This document shows, in pieces, positions 62,763 to 64,000 of a stretch of DNA of 64,000 nt. How positions within the stretch are numbered: position 1 is the stretch's first letter; each line of letters begins with the position of its first letter. The notes under the pieces are model-generated. The model made no database searches, was not told where the DNA came from, and saw only the letters and a program-made list of their open reading frames with translations. The DNA is from Rugamonas sp. (GTDB lineage Bacteria; Pseudomonadota; Gammaproteobacteria; Burkholderiales; Burkholderiaceae_D). Position numbers and translations under genes: made by a program. The stretch covers positions 1 to 64,000 of the forward strand of contig NZ_JANXMI010000312.1 of NCBI RefSeq assembly GCF_025354735.1, read 5' to 3'.

Positions 62763-63302
62763 ATGCGCAAATTACCAATCTTATCTGTCGCCGTTGGTGT
62801 CGTTGGTCTGTTGATCGTGCTTTTCAGCGTCGCCAAAGATAACTCCGAGCCTATCCCAACTGCACAAGGATCGCCGGGCTTCGGGGTAACGCTACCAACA
62901 GGTTACCGCGAATGGCAAGTTATTAGTGTCGCGCATGAGGCCGGTAATAACAATGACATTAGGGCGATCCTAGGAAACGACATCGCTATGAAGGCAATAA
63001 GAGACGCCACCTTCCCATTTCCAGATGGCGCTATCATTGTTAGACTTGCCTATGAGTACATATCATCGGCACGCAATAACGCAATTTTTGGTCGCGATCA
63101 GTCATTTATTGCTGGAAATCCGACCAATGTTCAAGTATCGGTAAAAGATTCCAAACGTTTTACTAGTACGGCTGGATGGGGCTATGGTCAGTTTGAAAGC
63201 GGCAAAGTCAATACCAGCGAGAAAGTTACCAATAGCTGCTTCGCTTGCCATGCGAAGTTGCCTGCCAGTGAGGATTTTGTATTTACTAAATATTCAAACT
63301 AG
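62763..63302 (+). CDS. Cytochrome P460 family protein
   Basis: This protein of 179 residues has an N-terminal TM anchor (LSVAVGVVGLLIVLFSVA, about 7-24) and a periplasmic P460 domain. The domain begins GYREWQVISVAHE, runs through NDIAMKAIRDATFPFPDGAIIVRLAYE, and ends in the heme site CFACH (Cys159, Cys162, His163) with LPASEDFVFTKYS. P460 cytochromes oxidise hydroxylamine or NO-like nitrogen species, or act in electron transfer. AAAGGAGTC precedes the ATG. It may be cargo of the island or the chromosome beyond it. Confidence 0.9.
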   Translation: MRKLPILSVAVGVVGLLIVLFSVAKDNSEPIPTAQGSPGFGVTLPTGYREWQVISVAHEAGNNNDIRAILGNDIAMKAIRDATFPFPDGAIIVRLAYEYISSARNNAIFGRDQSFIAGNPTNVQVSVKDSKRFTSTAGWGYGQFESGKVNTSEKVTNSCFACHAKLPASEDFVFTKYSN

Positions 63303-63331
63303 CTGTTTGCCGCGTGCATCGTACACCACAG

Positions 63332-64000
63332 CTAGCGCGTATCCGGACCTAACGCCAGGTCGTAACGCTGCAGCAGACTTTGCTGCAAGCCTTCTTTACG
63401 TAGGCGCATGAAGGTGCTTTTCCATTGTGAAACTTCTCTTTCGTCTTTGATCGATCCACAGGTCAGGTATAAGTCCATGTTCTGGAGCACGGCACCAACG
63501 CGCACAGCTTTCATGCTGCTACCAATTTGGCGTTGAGTCACATCAGCTACCGAGCGAAATGCCACCCAGGCGTCGATACGCCCAATAGCCAGCTTTCGCG
63601 CATTGCTTTCTGCCGTGCTTGCGGTTTCGATATCCGTTAGCCCCAGCCGGCGTACAGCTACTTCAGCTGGGCCGCCTAATACGACGCCAATATGCATGTT
63701 GCGCAATGATGTTAGATCTTTTGGGTTCAGCACACTATCGCTGCGCAATAGAACCACTAATTGTTCGCTCAACAATTTGGCCAGCCAGACACGTGTGTTT
63801 TCGACCTCCGGAAGCCGCCACATCACTGCTAACGTCTGCGGCCGCGTATTCAGCAGCGCGGTTAATCGCCTGAACGGCAGCGCACGGATATCGAGCGTCA
63901 CGTCAGTTTCGCGAGCGGCCAAGTTCAGCAATTCGTTTACTGCGCCCGCCCCTTCGCCCCGCACTGCACTGAGCGCATTCTCTTCGTTAGAGTAGAAAAA
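63332..64000 (-). CDS. Periplasmic amino-acid-type substrate-binding protein (5' truncated)
   Basis: The visible 222 codons continue past the right edge without a start. The pattern GEGAGAVNELLNLAARETDVTL and DLTSLRNMHIGVVLGGPAEVAVRRLGL, then KLAIGRIDAWVAFRSVADV, fits a family 3 solute-binding protein (SBP_bac_3) used by polar amino acid transporters or as a free signal-sensing domain. The ligand is unknown, and the signal peptide is outside the window. Confidence 0.8.
   Translation of the reverse strand, partial: FFYSNEENALSAVRGEGAGAVNELLNLAARETDVTLDIRALPFRRLTALLNTRPQTLAVMWRLPEVENTRVWLAKLLSEQLVVLLRSDSVLNPKDLTSLRNMHIGVVLGGPAEVAVRRLGLTDIETASTAESNARKLAIGRIDAWVAFRSVADVTQRQIGSSMKAVRVGAVLQNMDLYLTCGSIKDEREVSQWKSTFMRLRKEGLQQSLLQRYDLALGPDTR

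Noticed and set aside
54000-64000. attR copy of the tRNA-Thr 3' end
   Set aside because: Scanning by eye for the tRNA 3' end (GCAGTCGGCACCA) found no second copy; the border is probably beyond the window.

Overview
The window reads as chromosome of a betaproteobacterium, most likely Oxalobacteraceae (Massilia/Janthinobacterium/Duganella type). The supporting evidence is the high GC content with GC-ending codons, the hpd/indolepyruvate oxidoreductase pair beside an Lrp-type regulator, the SAH-riboswitch-led ahcY unit with metF, the petABC-sspA-sspB order, the Burkholderiales-type DksA C-terminus and the Gram-negative porin. The genus call is inference from gene content; no database search was possible.

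Region 1 (1-20650) is core metabolism. It holds aromatic amino acid catabolism (indolepyruvate ferredoxin oxidoreductase, hpd, an AsnC/Lrp regulator), a GNAT acetyltransferase, cca, a GST-like protein, a soluble lytic transglycosylase and 5-formyl-THF cyclo-ligase. A methyl-cycle block follows: metF, a small membrane protein and ahcY lie behind a well-formed SAH riboswitch, with metK nearby. A small foreign-looking cassette (a two-TM protein resembling SLATT effectors plus a 24-residue ORF) is wedged between ahcY and metK. After metK come two late acyltransferases of lipid A synthesis, dapF, a porin, a DUF484 gene, xerC and a COG0523 metal-chaperone GTPase.

Region 2 (20700-53660) holds dksA, a STAS-domain protein, hslVU and a full general secretion operon transcribed leftward (gspG-H-I-J-K-L-M-N-D-E-F-C, 36402 to 25180). 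It continues with a secreted amidohydrolase, a MoeB/ThiF enzyme, the ctpA-envC-gpmA envelope cluster, rhodanese-grxC-secB-SH3-gpsA, DUF2461, an HtrA protease, mscL, the cytochrome bc1 genes petABC and sspAB.

Region 3 (53682-64000) is an integrated element whose left end is a tRNA-Thr(UGU) gene. A P4-type tyrosine integrase, a hypothetical gene, an AlpA-like regulator, a CHC2 zinc-finger protein and a RepA-like ATPase run rightward as an overlapping unit. They are followed by a structured GC-rich stretch with a possible Ash-like ORF, an XRE repressor facing a CAP-domain lipoprotein, two small AT-rich genes and a winged-helix/nuclease-like protein. A 21-bp iteron-like array forming a 27-bp perfect dyad comes next, then a hairpin-dense non-coding block, a cytochrome P460 gene and a truncated periplasmic binding protein. 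No second att copy was seen, so the right end of the element is not defined here. The replication-type genes, iterons and hairpin block together suggest an element that can excise and replicate or be mobilised; this is inference.
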